Positions 34,881 through 47,400 of a DNA stretch of 64,000 nucleotides are shown here, one piece after another (the stretch's first letter is position 1; each line of letters starts with the position of its first letter). The DNA is from Ciborinia camelliae (lineage: Eukaryota; Ascomycota; Leotiomycetes; Helotiales; Sclerotiniaceae). Location: assembly GCA_025890175.1 (NCBI GenBank), contig JANPYM010000013.1:318013-382012 (forward strand). The letters are read 5' to 3'. The notes beneath the pieces are model-generated. The model did not search any database, was not told the origin of the DNA, and saw only the letters and a program-made list of their open reading frames with translations. The position numbers were made by a program, and so were the translations under genes.

Positions 34881-36680
34881 CTACACATCAACAACACCAC
34901 CATCCCTAACCATTAAACCTCGCTCCTAACTCTCCCCCCTCCCAGTAACCAACCTATGCTAAAGGCTATACCTCAAATAGCTGGACCAGGACGTACATAA
35001 AATTCCCACCCAAGGGCAAGGCAAAGGATTTTTCATTTTCAGAACCATACGTACATACACTCCCATTTAAGTATTGCGCTTGCATAAAAATGGAGAAAGA
35101 TTCAGCCAAAAAACTTTATCACATGGATATGCGAGAGAATGACGAGAATGACGAGAATCAGGAACTAGACCAGGCTGGAGAAGTACATTGCATCACCAAT
35201 TACTGTACAGCAATCGAGTGGGTACGCACAAGACCATATATACAGAATACCCCTCAACCCGTCGGAATCCTGCAGAATATCCCCTCTCCACTTCCACAAG
35301 CAGAGCCAGCCCGACCAAGATCTCTCCCGATGTAACCCCAGAAGCCCTATTCTGTTAACACTTGATAATAAGCAAAAATCAAACCTCAAGCCTCAAGCCT
35401 CAAGCCTCAAACATCAAACATCATGATATACCAAGCGTGGAATCAAATCCCAAACCCCAAACCCCAACATTACAGAAGAACCCCAGTAATATATCCTCCC
35501 ATTCCCATTCCCATTCCCAGCTCACGACACGACAGGACACGACAAGAAACCTATCATATGGGTGCAAGTCCAGTTATTCAGTCAGTCAGTCATTCATTCA
35601 AGAAAAGGAAAGGAAAGGAGAAAGACTTTGGAAACAAGAGTGAGTGAGATGTTTCTATCTACATACATACCATACCATACCATACCATACCATACCATAC
35701 CGTGACATACATCATGCTGCGATAACGCACAATAACGCTCAGGGAAGGGAGGTTCGAACTTCGAACTTCAAACTTCGAATCAGATGAGCATACACACCCA
35801 TACACCCACATATACCCGCTGCCCGCACCGCACCGCACCGCACCGCACCCCACACCCCACGCATATCACATCACAAACATCACAAACATCACAAACATCA
35901 CAAACATCACAAACGTCAGCCAGCCAGTCAGTCAGTCAGTCACGCACCCCAACCCAAGCCAGCAAGCAAGCCAGCAAACAAGCAAGCAAAAAAGAAATCT
36001 CCCAAAATTTTTAACATGTTTTTTGTATTTATTGATTTTTTCAACATAACAACACAACAACACAACAACACAACACAACACAACAAGAACACTCTCACCG
36101 AGTGGCCCCGACACAACGAGAGTGTTCATTCCTAATCTAAAGTATGCACCATGATTACAAAAGCCTCCCCTGATTTGGCGACAATCCACAATTCGATCCA
36201 CTCTCAACCCAAGCAAGCATCCCCTCTCCATCTCCCTCCAAACCCATCCCTTCCTTCCTTCCTATCTACCCATGCACATCTCTCCAGAAGTAATTCATAA
36301 AATAAAGTGAGGCGCATAGACATTTTTTTTCCCTTCCCAAATCATTCATTTCCTTCAGCGATGATCAATATATTCATTTTACTTCTCATTTGCGAAAAAG
36401 GCAACTCATTTGTGAAAGGAAAAAGAAAACAAAAAAAAAGAACTAACAATCAAAGAGATAATTCATACTCCGAAGCAATGCATAAAAAACAGTCCACCAC
36501 CCCATCTGAAATGGATCATGAAATCGTCATAGCCGCGGATTGCCCTCCTTCAGGGTTTTTGATATTGATAAATCTATCCTCTCGTCTCCATTTTGAGAAT
36601 GGTATTGAGGATAGAGGTGCGGCGGTGTTTATAATGGTACAATGTACCGCCTAGAAGTAAAACCCTTGGGGGCCGGAAGC
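34881..36680. repeat. Microsatellite-rich intergenic region
   Basis: Successive short arrays are CCTCAAG (about 35388-35408), CCCATT (about 35499-35517), AGTCAGTC and CATACCATAC (about 35667-35700). Then come CACCG (about 35825-35849), CATCACAAA (about 35868-35913), AGTCAGTC again (about 35926-35942), AGCAAGCA (about 35958-35990) and ACAACACAAC (about 36046-36085). A 10-bp stem-loop lies at 36087-36127. The right part should include the medA 3' UTR. The ORF at 35090-35335 has no supporting features. Confidence 0.8.
36087..36127. other. Perfect 10-bp inverted repeat (stem-loop)
   Basis: GAACACTCTC (36087-36096) is the exact reverse complement of GAGAGTGTTC (36118-36127), with a 21-nt GC-richer loop. 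It stands between an ACAAC microsatellite and the medA stop, about 550 bp beyond the stop on the minus strand. It could form in a medA 3' UTR or mark a terminator, but neither is shown. Confidence 0.6.
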
Positions 36681-39352
36681 TTAAGGTTCCGGATCTTGTT
36701 GCTCGCGCTTTTTGTTGCTTTCTAACCAGCGTCGCTTTCCAGAACGAGTATCGAAATGAGGGGTCGCAGTGACATCTCTTCCTGAAGCTCCGATGGTTTC
36801 TTTGACTTTGTTACGCCAGGCATCAACTAAATTATACGATTAATATTGATTTCATGACAACTCCTAGCTACTTAAGGAATGTGGAAATGACTCACGAGCT
36901 TTTTGTAAGAAAATTGACTTGTTTGCGAAGACTCTACTTTGATGCCAAGTCATTCTGTATCCCAAATCATTAAGCTTGACTTCCAAGGCTCTTCGGGACC
37001 TGCGCATTCTTGGAATAGGAATTTCGCCTTCGTTACCATCTGGCAATTGAACAGTAAACATTCTTCTGCCACGTCGAGATCGACCTCGACCTCCATCAAC
37101 TTCATCATCAGTATCATCTTCTTCAAAGAATCGACTGCCGTGTGCTGATGGGGGAGGGGATTGCATTTGCAATGGGAACCAAGAGCGTTGGTAGACCGAG
37201 TTACTCTTTCGGAAGGAATCCGGAATCTCATTGATATCAACCGTATCCAAGGTAACACGGACGCGAACACGACTTTGCTTAACCGGATCCTCAACCAAGA
37301 TGAACTTGCGCTTTCTGGCTTCAGGAACATTGCCAAAAATATCGACGCTGTCGTCATCTTCTTCGGCTGTTGATTGTGCGGAGATTGGGTGAGCTGAGCG
37401 AGGTAGGGGGCGTCCATCGTGAGCACCTGGAACCATGGAAGCTCCACCTACTGACGAACTCGAAGGGTAACTGGTGGAATAACCTGAGAAAACCTGGCTT
37501 TGTCGTACATCATCTCCTGGGCTGGCAGATGGCCCATTAGGAGCTTGATGATGATGGTGAGTGTGTTCGCCCATAAATTCTTCGTCACCTACAAATGGAT
37601 TTATTGATTAGCCTCTCAGGTTTATCCGGGAAGCAGAGCAATAACAATACAAAGCAAGCAATGGGGAGCAATACAATAGTACAAAGACATAACGCGGGGT
37701 AATGGGTAGGTATCGCAGAAGGCAGGAAGCAAAGTGCAATGTTGTATTATACATGAAAGTGCTTTTGTGACTAGTCACTTTATGGCCCCAAATTTCCCCC
37801 AATCAACAGGTATATTCGCAAGAATGGTATCATAACAAAATAATAATAATCGCACATCACATCTGGTGAAACATACCGACTTCTTCTCCTCCTTGATTAC
37901 TTCCATCCGGGTGTGCGTGGTGGTGATGGAGCTGAGGACCACCCATACCGCTAAGGTTAGGCTTGCCCATGCTTCCCGCACCGCCGGGACCCATGTTCGC
38001 AGAAGACGGCATCCCTGTCGGACTAGGACCAGTCATGTGAGGATTATGAGAAGTGGCCGCTTGAACCGCTTTACGATTGTTAATTTTGGCCATTCTGCGT
38101 ACTCTTCGACTTCTCAATCTTGGATCTTGGTTACTGTTTCTCCAACTATCGACCGCTCTTTGTATTAAACCACGTTTGCCACGTAGGCAAGGATTCAAGT
38201 CTGCCAAGGCCCACCCGACAGTGTTGCACTCCGTTTCGTATACCAATCGATTTCCCCTGTATTGATCCTTGCTGCAGCATGCCCTCGGGTAAACACAATT
38301 CTCCGTTTTAAATTCCGGGGTCAGGGTTTCAACGTTCACAGACTCAACATCACATCTGATCGTATATTCCATCTTAACGCGATCGCGCGAATATTCGAAT
38401 GCAATCCATTGAACTCCGTTATTATCTTGTCGCACAACGAGAGGAGTTGTTGCTGGGATTGGACCTGGAGCAGCATTGGGATTAACGCCACTGCCGCCGC
38501 TTCCTGGCACATTGTTGGGTTGCATTTGGGGTGTACCATTTGCAGAATGTTGTTGAGGTCCTAACGGTGGGTTTGGTCGTGCAATTTGTGGGACGTGTGG
38601 CTCCATCTTCGTTCTTGGACTTCCAGTCATACCTGGTTGCTGATGCTGATTTGGGTGTTGCTGCATTGTATGCTGATTTGTCTGATGCGACATGAGCAAT
38701 GTTGGCTGTGAAGTCATCGACTGCTGATGATGATGTTGCTGTTGTTGTGGAGGTGGTGGCTGTTGCGCATATGGAGAAGGCCCTCCCTGAGCCATAGGAG
38801 GAGGATATTGCTGCTGTGGTGGCCCGGGATAATACATTTGTGGGTTTTGCTGCAACTGTGAAGATGGCGCATACATTCTGTTTTCATGTGCAGGCGAGGC
38901 AACAGAAGCGGGGGAGTTGGATTGGGGAGTTTGGTAAATTGGAGGATATGGAGCTCGAGCCATATGTTGAGTAGCCGCCATAATGTCTGGGGTTTCTGGT
39001 CCTACGCGAAAGTCAGTATTAAGTCTCAGATTCGGGAAAAACGCGTCGAAAAACGCGTTTACGCACCTGCGGATGAATATGTGCCAGATGCGCTGGGTGT
39101 GCTATAAGGACTGGGGTGAGTTGGGTAATATGGAAGTTCTTGATGTTGACCACCAGGTCCCGTCGCAGTCTGTGGATATTGGGGTAGAGCGTGTCCGGAA
39201 GGATACGCGTTGGAATGTTGTGGTTGAGGGGGGGCTTGCTGATGATGCTGATGCACGATACTTGAAGGTCGCGGTTGTTGTTGAAGATGGTGCGGAGGTG
39301 GAGGACCTTGACCTTGAGGCGCGTGGTGGGGATGATGCTGCATTGATGCCAT
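36681..39352 (-). CDS. medA: Medusa (MedA)-type developmental regulator (749 aa)
   Basis: Exons 39352-39067, 39001-37877, 37588-36896 and 36826-36681 join in frame across 65-, 288- and 69-bp introns. The N-terminal ~280 residues are Gln/Pro/His-rich, with APYPPIYQTPQSNSPASVAS near residue 110. A conserved domain (about 285-405) reads LVVRQDNNGVQWIAFEYSRD, then CDVESVNVETLTPEFKTENC and RVRRMAKINNRK. Exon 3 holds KRKFILVEDPVKQSRVRVRV and the basic, acidic-flanked GRGRSRRGRRMFTVQLPDG. The last exon supplies LDAWRNKVKETIG and TRSGKRRWLE. I recognise this order as the MedA/Ren1/Acr1 family, nuclear regulators of conidiophore and spore development in Aspergillus, Fusarium and Magnaporthe. The identification rests on memory of the family. 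Confidence 0.75.
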
Positions 39353-42300
39353 TTGTTAGTGATGGTTCTTTTAACTTTTATGATACATATATAACGTCAA
39401 AGAGGTAGAGACCATTGAGAAAAATAAGTCGCGTCGCAATGTATATTTGGAGACTTGAGATGTATGAAAAGTGGTGGTCGATCCTTGATGACGAGGGTCA
39501 ATTGCAGCAGCGCGGTACCTGGAATGAGATCTTCTGACAGGACAGGCGGCGCGCAATAATAGTGGTAGAAAAACAGCAAGAAATCTTTAGATGCGGGACT
39601 GGGACAAGGGAATAGAACGAGGGTGTACCTCAGTATAACAGATGCCTTGCTTCTATTACGAAATTTTTCAGACGAGTGGACAAGGACCACAAGCGATGAA
39701 GGCAATGTCCGAGGGTCCAGTTTTTAAGTAGTGGATCTGACGAGGGTGAAAAGCTTATGAGATGAGGAATAACAAAGGCCTCAAAGGAGCGGAGAATATT
39801 AACAGAATGGGGTAGGTAGAGGACTGATCTGAGCGAGGATAAACGTACGAGGGTATGTAGTTTTTGATGAGATAGATGATTGTAACGAGGCAGATCGGAA
39901 ATAGACAGGGTGACTTGAGTGGTCTGAAATTGGGAAGCTTAAGCTTGAAGAACAAGGGCTTTGAATGGATGGATAATGATGAATTGATCGTATGGAATAT
40001 TTCAAAAGAAAATGTGGAAGAAGGGCAAGGGGAACAGAAATGGAAGTTATTCAGTGGAACCAAGGACAACGCATGGTATAAACGTGACAAGGTTAATATC
40101 GCATGAAAATGTAGAAAGGTGCGCGGACGTTGCAAGGTATTGATTGACACCAGATGGGGTATAGAAACTTGAAGGAGGAAAGAGAAAGTAGCCAGGGGCA
40201 AGGGGGTGGGGGGTGGTTTGATATTTAAATTTTACAGTCACAACTTTTTTTTTCTTTCTTCCTCAAGGGCAAGAAAAAAAAATATGTGAAAATGGACCGG
40301 AACATGTTCGGTTCGTTTGGCCTTGAAAAGAGAGCGGGCGGTGTGTATGAGTGGAGGCAACTAATCATTCAAAGGGAAGTTGGGCTGGGTTTTAGAATTG
40401 AAAGTGGGGCAAGCCACATGAACTTTGCGCAGGATGTACACTATACGAAAAATAAATAACAATAACAATAATCCTACAAAAAGGGTTCGACTTGCCCCAT
40501 TTGGGAAAATGAGGCGAGTAGTGTAGAATGATTGGCTTGTTATATTATTTATATTATGTATATTATGTACATTAAAAGTACAAATTACATTATCTGACGC
40601 AAATTAAAATAATAAAATTGTGACTCGAAACGAGGGACTTTCCTTTCTTAGTTTCGTGTGTCAGAATATTACTACTGTAGAATGGAAAAGGAGGAAGCAA
40701 AAGTAAGGGCCCCATCCGTTGTTGATACGGCGTTGTAACATTGGCAAGCCACTATACCAAATGTCTCCTTCAGACTTACGGCAGCCTACGGAGTAGGTAT
40801 GAAATATCTTGCTTATGCTTTGATAATCCTCTTCATATTTGTTTTTGTATCAGTATCGGCCAACTTGAACCAACCATGATGAAGGAAGCAATGAATGGAC
40901 GAATCACTACAACTCATCAACCATACAACCATCTTTGAATTAGACTTCAGAGGGCTGATGATTGAATGAATCGAATGAATGGATAGTGAAAATCAATAAC
41001 ATCAGGTGCCGCTTGTACACTCCAATCTTTTGATCTACATAGATTTTTAGCTGCATATGTGCGCAACATTACAATTTCCATTTTAAACAAAACCACCAAT
41101 CAAAAATTAAGGATTTGTTGGTTGCACCCACAACCCCCAAAATATAATCGGTCAGAAATTAAAATCACCCTCACCCTCGTCTTGCTGATCTTAACCGTCA
41201 AGCGAATGGCTTAAAGGCCGTGCAGAAAATGTGCATGCACTGATGCAGTCCCAACCACCAACTAATCTTTTTGTCTTCTTCGCGTGGGATTGGACAGCTG
41301 AAAACAAGATCCCTTGTTTATTGTGAAACGAGCCTACGAATCCACAATTTGCTCGAGTCCAGCTCAATTTATGTTCTGGAAAATTATGGAAGCTCTACTT
41401 CCTTGCTTGCTTATTATGAGCAAGGAGGCTTATGCTGGTAATCTTATCCAAAGAAGTGCAACTTGCGAGTTCTGGAAAGATATCAAGAAGAAAACAAGGT
41501 AAAGCATAAATCTCAACTTTAATATGATCGATCATCGGAATGCGATACGATGGACAAAGTCACAATAGGTTGTGTACTTACGCGTTCGTTATTAACAGTA
41601 TTAATACCGGGCTCTTCTTTGTATTGATGATGTGACATTTTGACGAGTTCTATTTCCGTTAGCAATTGATTTCAAGCCACGCAAGACACCAGCCACATCG
41701 AAACAACCGTTGGGAAATAATACTTGAGAATAGGAGTCCAATGTAAAACAGGGAATATCAATGTATCATGCGATGCGATGCTATGCTATGCAACATCCGT
41801 GTTTAGGGCAAGATTACAGGGACAGTAAAAAGGGTCCAACTTACAGTTGACGGGTAAACGGACTATGCGATTCGAAGTGTTGAAGATAGTTGACTCGTGC
41901 GACGGATGGGATATGAAACGTGATCCGTGTATGGTGTAGATCGCGATTTCTGCTTGTTTCTGAATTAGCTTTCCCCCTAATTTCATACTGTCTCATAAAA
42001 CTTCAATGCTATCGTCGAAACAGAAGGTACCCAGAGTGGAAGGCTTTGCAAAAAAAAAAAGAACAAAAAAAATAGAAATATCTTCAGGTTCGTCCCATTG
42101 TCAATGATGAACCCCAAGGGTGAAAAAGGATTAAACGATCAATGTGGGTGGATCTCAATAATTGATTCAAATGATTCTTAGACCGGGGTTTGAATGGAAT
42201 CAATGTACTTCATGTTCCTGTGGAGTCTTTGGACAAGGCGAGTAAGAAACCCAAAATATCTTCAGGCTTCAGCCAGCTGACAAGGCGATTCTGTAATCCG

Positions 42301-44440
42301 AAATGGGACGGACCGACACTGGCCACCCCAAGATCGTTTGGTGTGGATAGGGATTCTGGCGGAACAGGGTTTGGTGGCGCAACTTGGACATTTCCGGGCA
42401 GGGTATTCTGCAAAGGAACATCTCCATGAACTGGTCGCTGGACCATATCCATCAAAGGAGATCGTAAGGACACAAGAACTTCGTTTGCAACTTACAATCT
42501 TATTGAACAACGAAGTGAGGTATTCGAGACCGGCGGAGAGAAAGATCTGAACATCATGTTAGCCAATGTTTAATAGAACTCTAAAAGCACCCAGCCTGGT
42601 AACATAAAGATTACATGCATACAAAACAGAGTGCGGATGAACCCAAAATCTGATGATGACGCAACAATGTGAGTGAGGCTGATGGCGGAAGAACAAGGTA
42701 AGAAGACCAGGTCTAAGAGCAGGCGGATGGGGAGATATAATATACAAACATGGGTAGCTTGATTGGTAAACAAAAGGCGACAAGATTCAACATGATGATT
42801 AGAAATATAAAGGGTTGCGTCCCATACAAGGGCCATTAAGCTGGTCATCTGCAACAAGCCTTGCAAGCGGATGACACTTCGCCTAAAATCTGTGGTGGTG
42901 GTGGAGAGAGGCAAGGATGAATAACTCTCGCAGTAATGATTCAATGGCAGAACAACATCATGGTGGAGAAAAGAAGAGAATCCAAAAATCTAGAACACAT
43001 ACCTGTAAGATGACTTCTTATTGAATGAGTCTGAAGAGGCAGGCGTATGAAGGTCTGGATAATGTGTAAAGTTGGGGGGTGACGCTGAATGTAGATGGCG
43101 TGTGGTTTTCTGTCAGGATTTTAGTTAGAAAGCTATCCCATGCAGAATACCCTGGAAGAAGGCCCTGGGCCCTGCTCCTCCACCGATAAGCGGGCGATGG
43201 ACTTTCTTATCGCAAACAGTTCCTTCAAGATGAAAATATTGAATATTGTTTGGTGACGGTAAGAACCTTTTAATGCAATTGAGGATATTCGGAAGTCAAC
43301 TCGATGGGAGGTCGTACTTGGAATGGATGTCTTGATTGAAGATGAATTTGAGTCGACTTACTGAATTAATTGCGGAAGTAGGGTATGCGATGCGCCGCGA
43401 AAATATTCCCACGATCAACTTTCCCAGTTATTATTTTTATCTTTTCGATTTCCGATTTCCGATTCTCGATATTTATTTGCAGTCCCAATGAAATCAAAGC
43501 TGTAGCCGAACTTGCAGACGCAGACTGAAGTTCCAGATGAATGGTTACAGTTTATGCTCGTCGAGTATCTCGGGGGTGGATGGCTGCCGCTGGAGATCGT
43601 GGGCGGGTATGTAGTAGTCGACTGGGGTATCTTAATCTTTGGGAATATTTGCAGATCGAGTCTGAGTAACACAGAAGGTTAGCATTCCGTGAAGTTTGTA
43701 TGCAGCTGAAAGAGTTGGCACCAACGATCGCGAGAAAAGGTAGCAGAAAAGAGTTTGTTGAAGAGTTTGTCGAGATAATTTCGTGATAACTTGCGGTCAA
43801 GAAAATTCACCACAGCGCTATGGTTCGAAACGGCGCGTCCTCTCTTTTGTACGAGATTCCACGTTGATGAGTTGTACAGTTGGCGACTCTTTGGTAACCT
43901 GAGCACTTGTGTAAGGTAAGGTGAAAAATATCGCGAGGTCGAGGTGGTGGTATACAAGAAGTTACCAGAAAGAATCCGCTAAGCTGTATGTGCCCACGAC
44001 GCGCTTTGTATCAAATGTAATGTGGTGTGGTGTGGTGTGAAGTGGAGGTGGAGGCGTTCGACAGATTCACTTTGAAGAATTCCAGAGACTCGGTAGGAGA
44101 ATAGGAAAAATAATTGGATCTCACCTTTTGTTGATATAAAGCTGCTGTACTTCACGGACGAGGATGAGGACCGTACCGTAAATAAATAAATAAATGAATA
44201 TCTATTTTAATTTTATATCGAGGTCTTGCTTCTCTGCCAAAGGATGAGTGCGGCCAAACCACTCTCTTTGATTTGAATTGGCTGAAAGGCAAAAATGTTA
44301 GGATTGGTTTTGGTTTTGATTAGGTGAGGTTGGGTATCGCAAAAGGGTGAGGAGCGAATGTATGTATGTATGTAAATGTAAAGGCTCGTAGTGGAGGTAT
44401 GAAATGTTTATCGGATCTGATCGGATTGGGAAACTTACGT
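39353..44440 (-). promoter_or_regulatory. Probable long, multiply spliced 5' leader and promoter of medA
   Basis: Minus-strand donor-like hexamers are unusually frequent. GTAAGT occurs at 41581-41576, 41844-41839, 42495-42490, 43361-43356 and 44438-44433, with GTATGT near 43000 (preceded by ACAG) and GTGAGA near 44125. No intact large ORF exists. A minus-strand 87-codon frame at 42210-42473, rich in Pro and non-repetitive, might be a coding exon or upstream ORF. The 39400-40240 stretch looks like AT/CT-rich leader. I infer a long leader with several non-coding exons and upstream ORFs; transcript ends are not determinable from sequence. Confidence 0.45.
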
Positions 44441-47400
44441 GAAGGAAGGAACGAACTGAGCAGTATTGGTTGTATGGTATTGTATTATACCAAGGTATGT
44501 ATGTATGTATATGTATGTATGTATGTATCTATCTACTTAGGAGGTACTCAAAAGTAGGTCCTGCAATTCATATTATTATTTTTATATTAATTGAACTGTG
44601 TTTTCATTCAAAAGTGATGTACGTCACTCACGGTTCACAGTCCCTTTTGCTGCGTCTACCAAATTCCACGGACTTAACAATCGCCGACAAAGACAATTGT
44701 CAATACTGTATCAAATACTTCCGAATAGCTTCACTTTTTTCCCAGTTGAAAAAAAAAGGCGGTGGTTTAGAATTTATTTTTCTGCCAACGGTCTTCTGCG
44801 GAAGCAAGGATTGCAATTACGCCCGTTGTTCTGAGATCTGAATCCTTGTCGTCGATTGCAGACAAATGCTTGATCCAAAAAACGCACAGTAACTGTCAAC
44901 AAATGACAACTGCAGCGCAGGGCTTTTCCTCATAAACGGGGATGGTTGAATAGTGTCGTCCAGATGTTTGGGGTTTAAAGTTATAAGGCCAGCAAGGTCA
45001 AGGGCATAAGTAAATATGGGCTTGAACAGAATTGAGGGGAGGTAGGGATGAAGACGATGATGAGAGCTTAGAAAAGAGGCAGCTTCAACCTTGATTGGAA
45101 ATGGATATTGGAGATGGAGATGGAGAATCTAATGGAGATGTCGATGGAGATGTCAGGATCATGGGTAAATGGCCATGGTAATAATAAACTTGAGGGGGAG
45201 AAGGTTGACAAGGGAAGGGTAATTATACCTCTTATTAAGTCGGGACTGTTCGGTCTTCGGGAGATATAGGTAAACTAAAAAAAAGGGTTAGAACTACTAG
45301 GTATCTAGGTAGCTGGTTAACTACCCACTAACAATCTATCAACATCATCATCGATGATCTAATATACTACTAAATATTGATAATCTTTTCTATTCTACTG
45401 TTGAAGACTAAACTTACACATGGTAGAGAGATACGATGCAAATCCTTAAAAGCAAAGTGCATATAAAATTATAATCAATCGAGTTCTATTCTTATTTTGG
45501 GAATCAATATCCAATCAATAATTGTATAGATGAAGATCTATTACATGAATCAATATACGTACTATAGATCAGAAAGAATAAGCAAACAAATTACACAAGT
45601 CAAACATCAAACCTAAACCTTTTAAAGTATCAATTCATCCTATCGATCACTTGATCCCTTAGAACTCTCTCGACATACGGACAGTAATAATAATAACAAT
45701 AACACCGATAATAAGCATGATCCGTTTCCAGTATGAGCGGCATACATCAATTTATAATAAAAAAAGCCACAATCATCCACTTCCAGCGGCTCGATTCTTC
45801 CAAGTTCCAGTCCAGTCCAGTCCAGCAGGCCGCGCAACTTTGCATCGGAGGTATTCCCTATTTGGTCCACGAAGGACGTGATCGACACCAGTAGAGTGCT
45901 AAACGCTAATCGTTGTGGGTTGGGGGGTACGCGAGATGAGCATGAAAATGCTGGAATTACGATTATTGGCGTATCGTGATGGGATTTCGTCCGTTCGAGT
46001 CCATAATCCATCCGTTCGTTATTCGACGGTGCTTGGGAAATATTGTTGATGCTGTATGTATGAATCATGTACAATCAATTCAGAGCATATCATGATTCGT
46101 TGAGCCGGTGGCTTACTCTTTTGGATGCAGTTTGTTTTTATGATTGATGGGAGAGAAAACCATTTCTAATAAAGGAAATGGAGGGTTTATTTATAATACG
46201 GTGGCAATTTTTATGTTTAATAGTTCAACTGACTTGTTTATAAGCTAGAAACTTAAGCGCTCTATTATTACTAAGGCCTATCTAGATAGACTTTACTAAA
46301 TCTCTTTTTAAACCAGAAGAGGGTCAATCGAAGCATTAGTTGAAGCTAGTATATTCTAGCCCGTTTGATTTTCAAATTTTCAATGCCCGGGGGTCGGAAG
46401 CCCGGAAAATGAGTCAAAGGACACTTATACCAAACAACGGTGAGCCAGTACGGCAATAATCATGCAACGTCTACTGTACATCTCACCCGCTCACTGAATT
46501 GCCGAAGTTAAGATATAATGAAGGGGGAGTGCAATTTCATCATAACTTTCGGTCTCCCCGTCTGCCAATGAGAGTGAAGATTCCGTCCGCTATCTCTTGC
46601 AAGCATTTTTTCTTTCCTTCTTTGGAACTCTTTTTCCAGTTCGTGTGGAGATGCCTTCCAGCTTCCGGTCTAACTGCGTGGCCAATCAGCATCCCAGTGT
46701 TTACCGATTTACCCGGAGCGTAAAGCAATTCCTTATAGTGTCTTCAGGCAAGTATTCCGACGCTTGAACGAGAGAATTTGAACGCTCGTTCAAGTTGTTA
46801 TTTGTTGAATCACGACAGATATGACAGATGTTGAGGCTCACACCAAGTGACGTTGGAAAGATGGATCTTGAGAGCTATTAAGTTTATTTTAACCCATGGT
46901 AAGTTCCCAGGCTGAAGAGCCCAGTACCGGCATCGTGAACCATTCGTGGGGTGCCTGCGTTGGGGTTGTAGACCCTCAAGGTCTTTCAAGAGCCTTGCAA
47001 GTTTCGTTGCCTCTGCCCTGCTGCCCTGCTGCCTCGGAGAATTATAGACCGCTGTAAAAATGAGCTCCCCTCGAGGATTGTCATCTCACACCAACATAAC
47101 GTGTCAGAGCGGGAGGGGGGCCACGGTACACTTCTCAGGGAATGGCAATCTTGGTTCTTGATCTTCAAGCATTCTCTACACCCACTAAATGAATATGTAG
47201 ATTGTACACCAACCACTACAATTTAGTTTTGTTTTGTATCGCTTTGCAGATATCATGAACAGTATCGCCGCGACTGCGCTGATATCATCTTAATGATCAT
47301 CCACTCAGAGTGAGCTTTTGGGACTCAGGTCCGATGCCACCGAGGTATTTTCATGCGCCCCTGTGGCACGCAATCACACAAAGTAACGTCTTTGACTCAA

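Noticed and set aside
34562..34903. ORF of CRCRCR repeats
   Set aside because: Translation of the ACATCT microsatellite on the minus strand.
35090..35335. 81-codon ORF
   Set aside because: No domain, splice support or promoter context. Located among microsatellites.
40484..40502. GGGTTCGACTTGCCCC, resembling a tRNA B box
   Set aside because: No A box, acceptor or anticodon stem can be built around it on either strand.
45640..46074. 144-codon minus ORF with a Leu run
   Set aside because: The Leu run comes from an ATAATA/AACAAT repeat. No other support.
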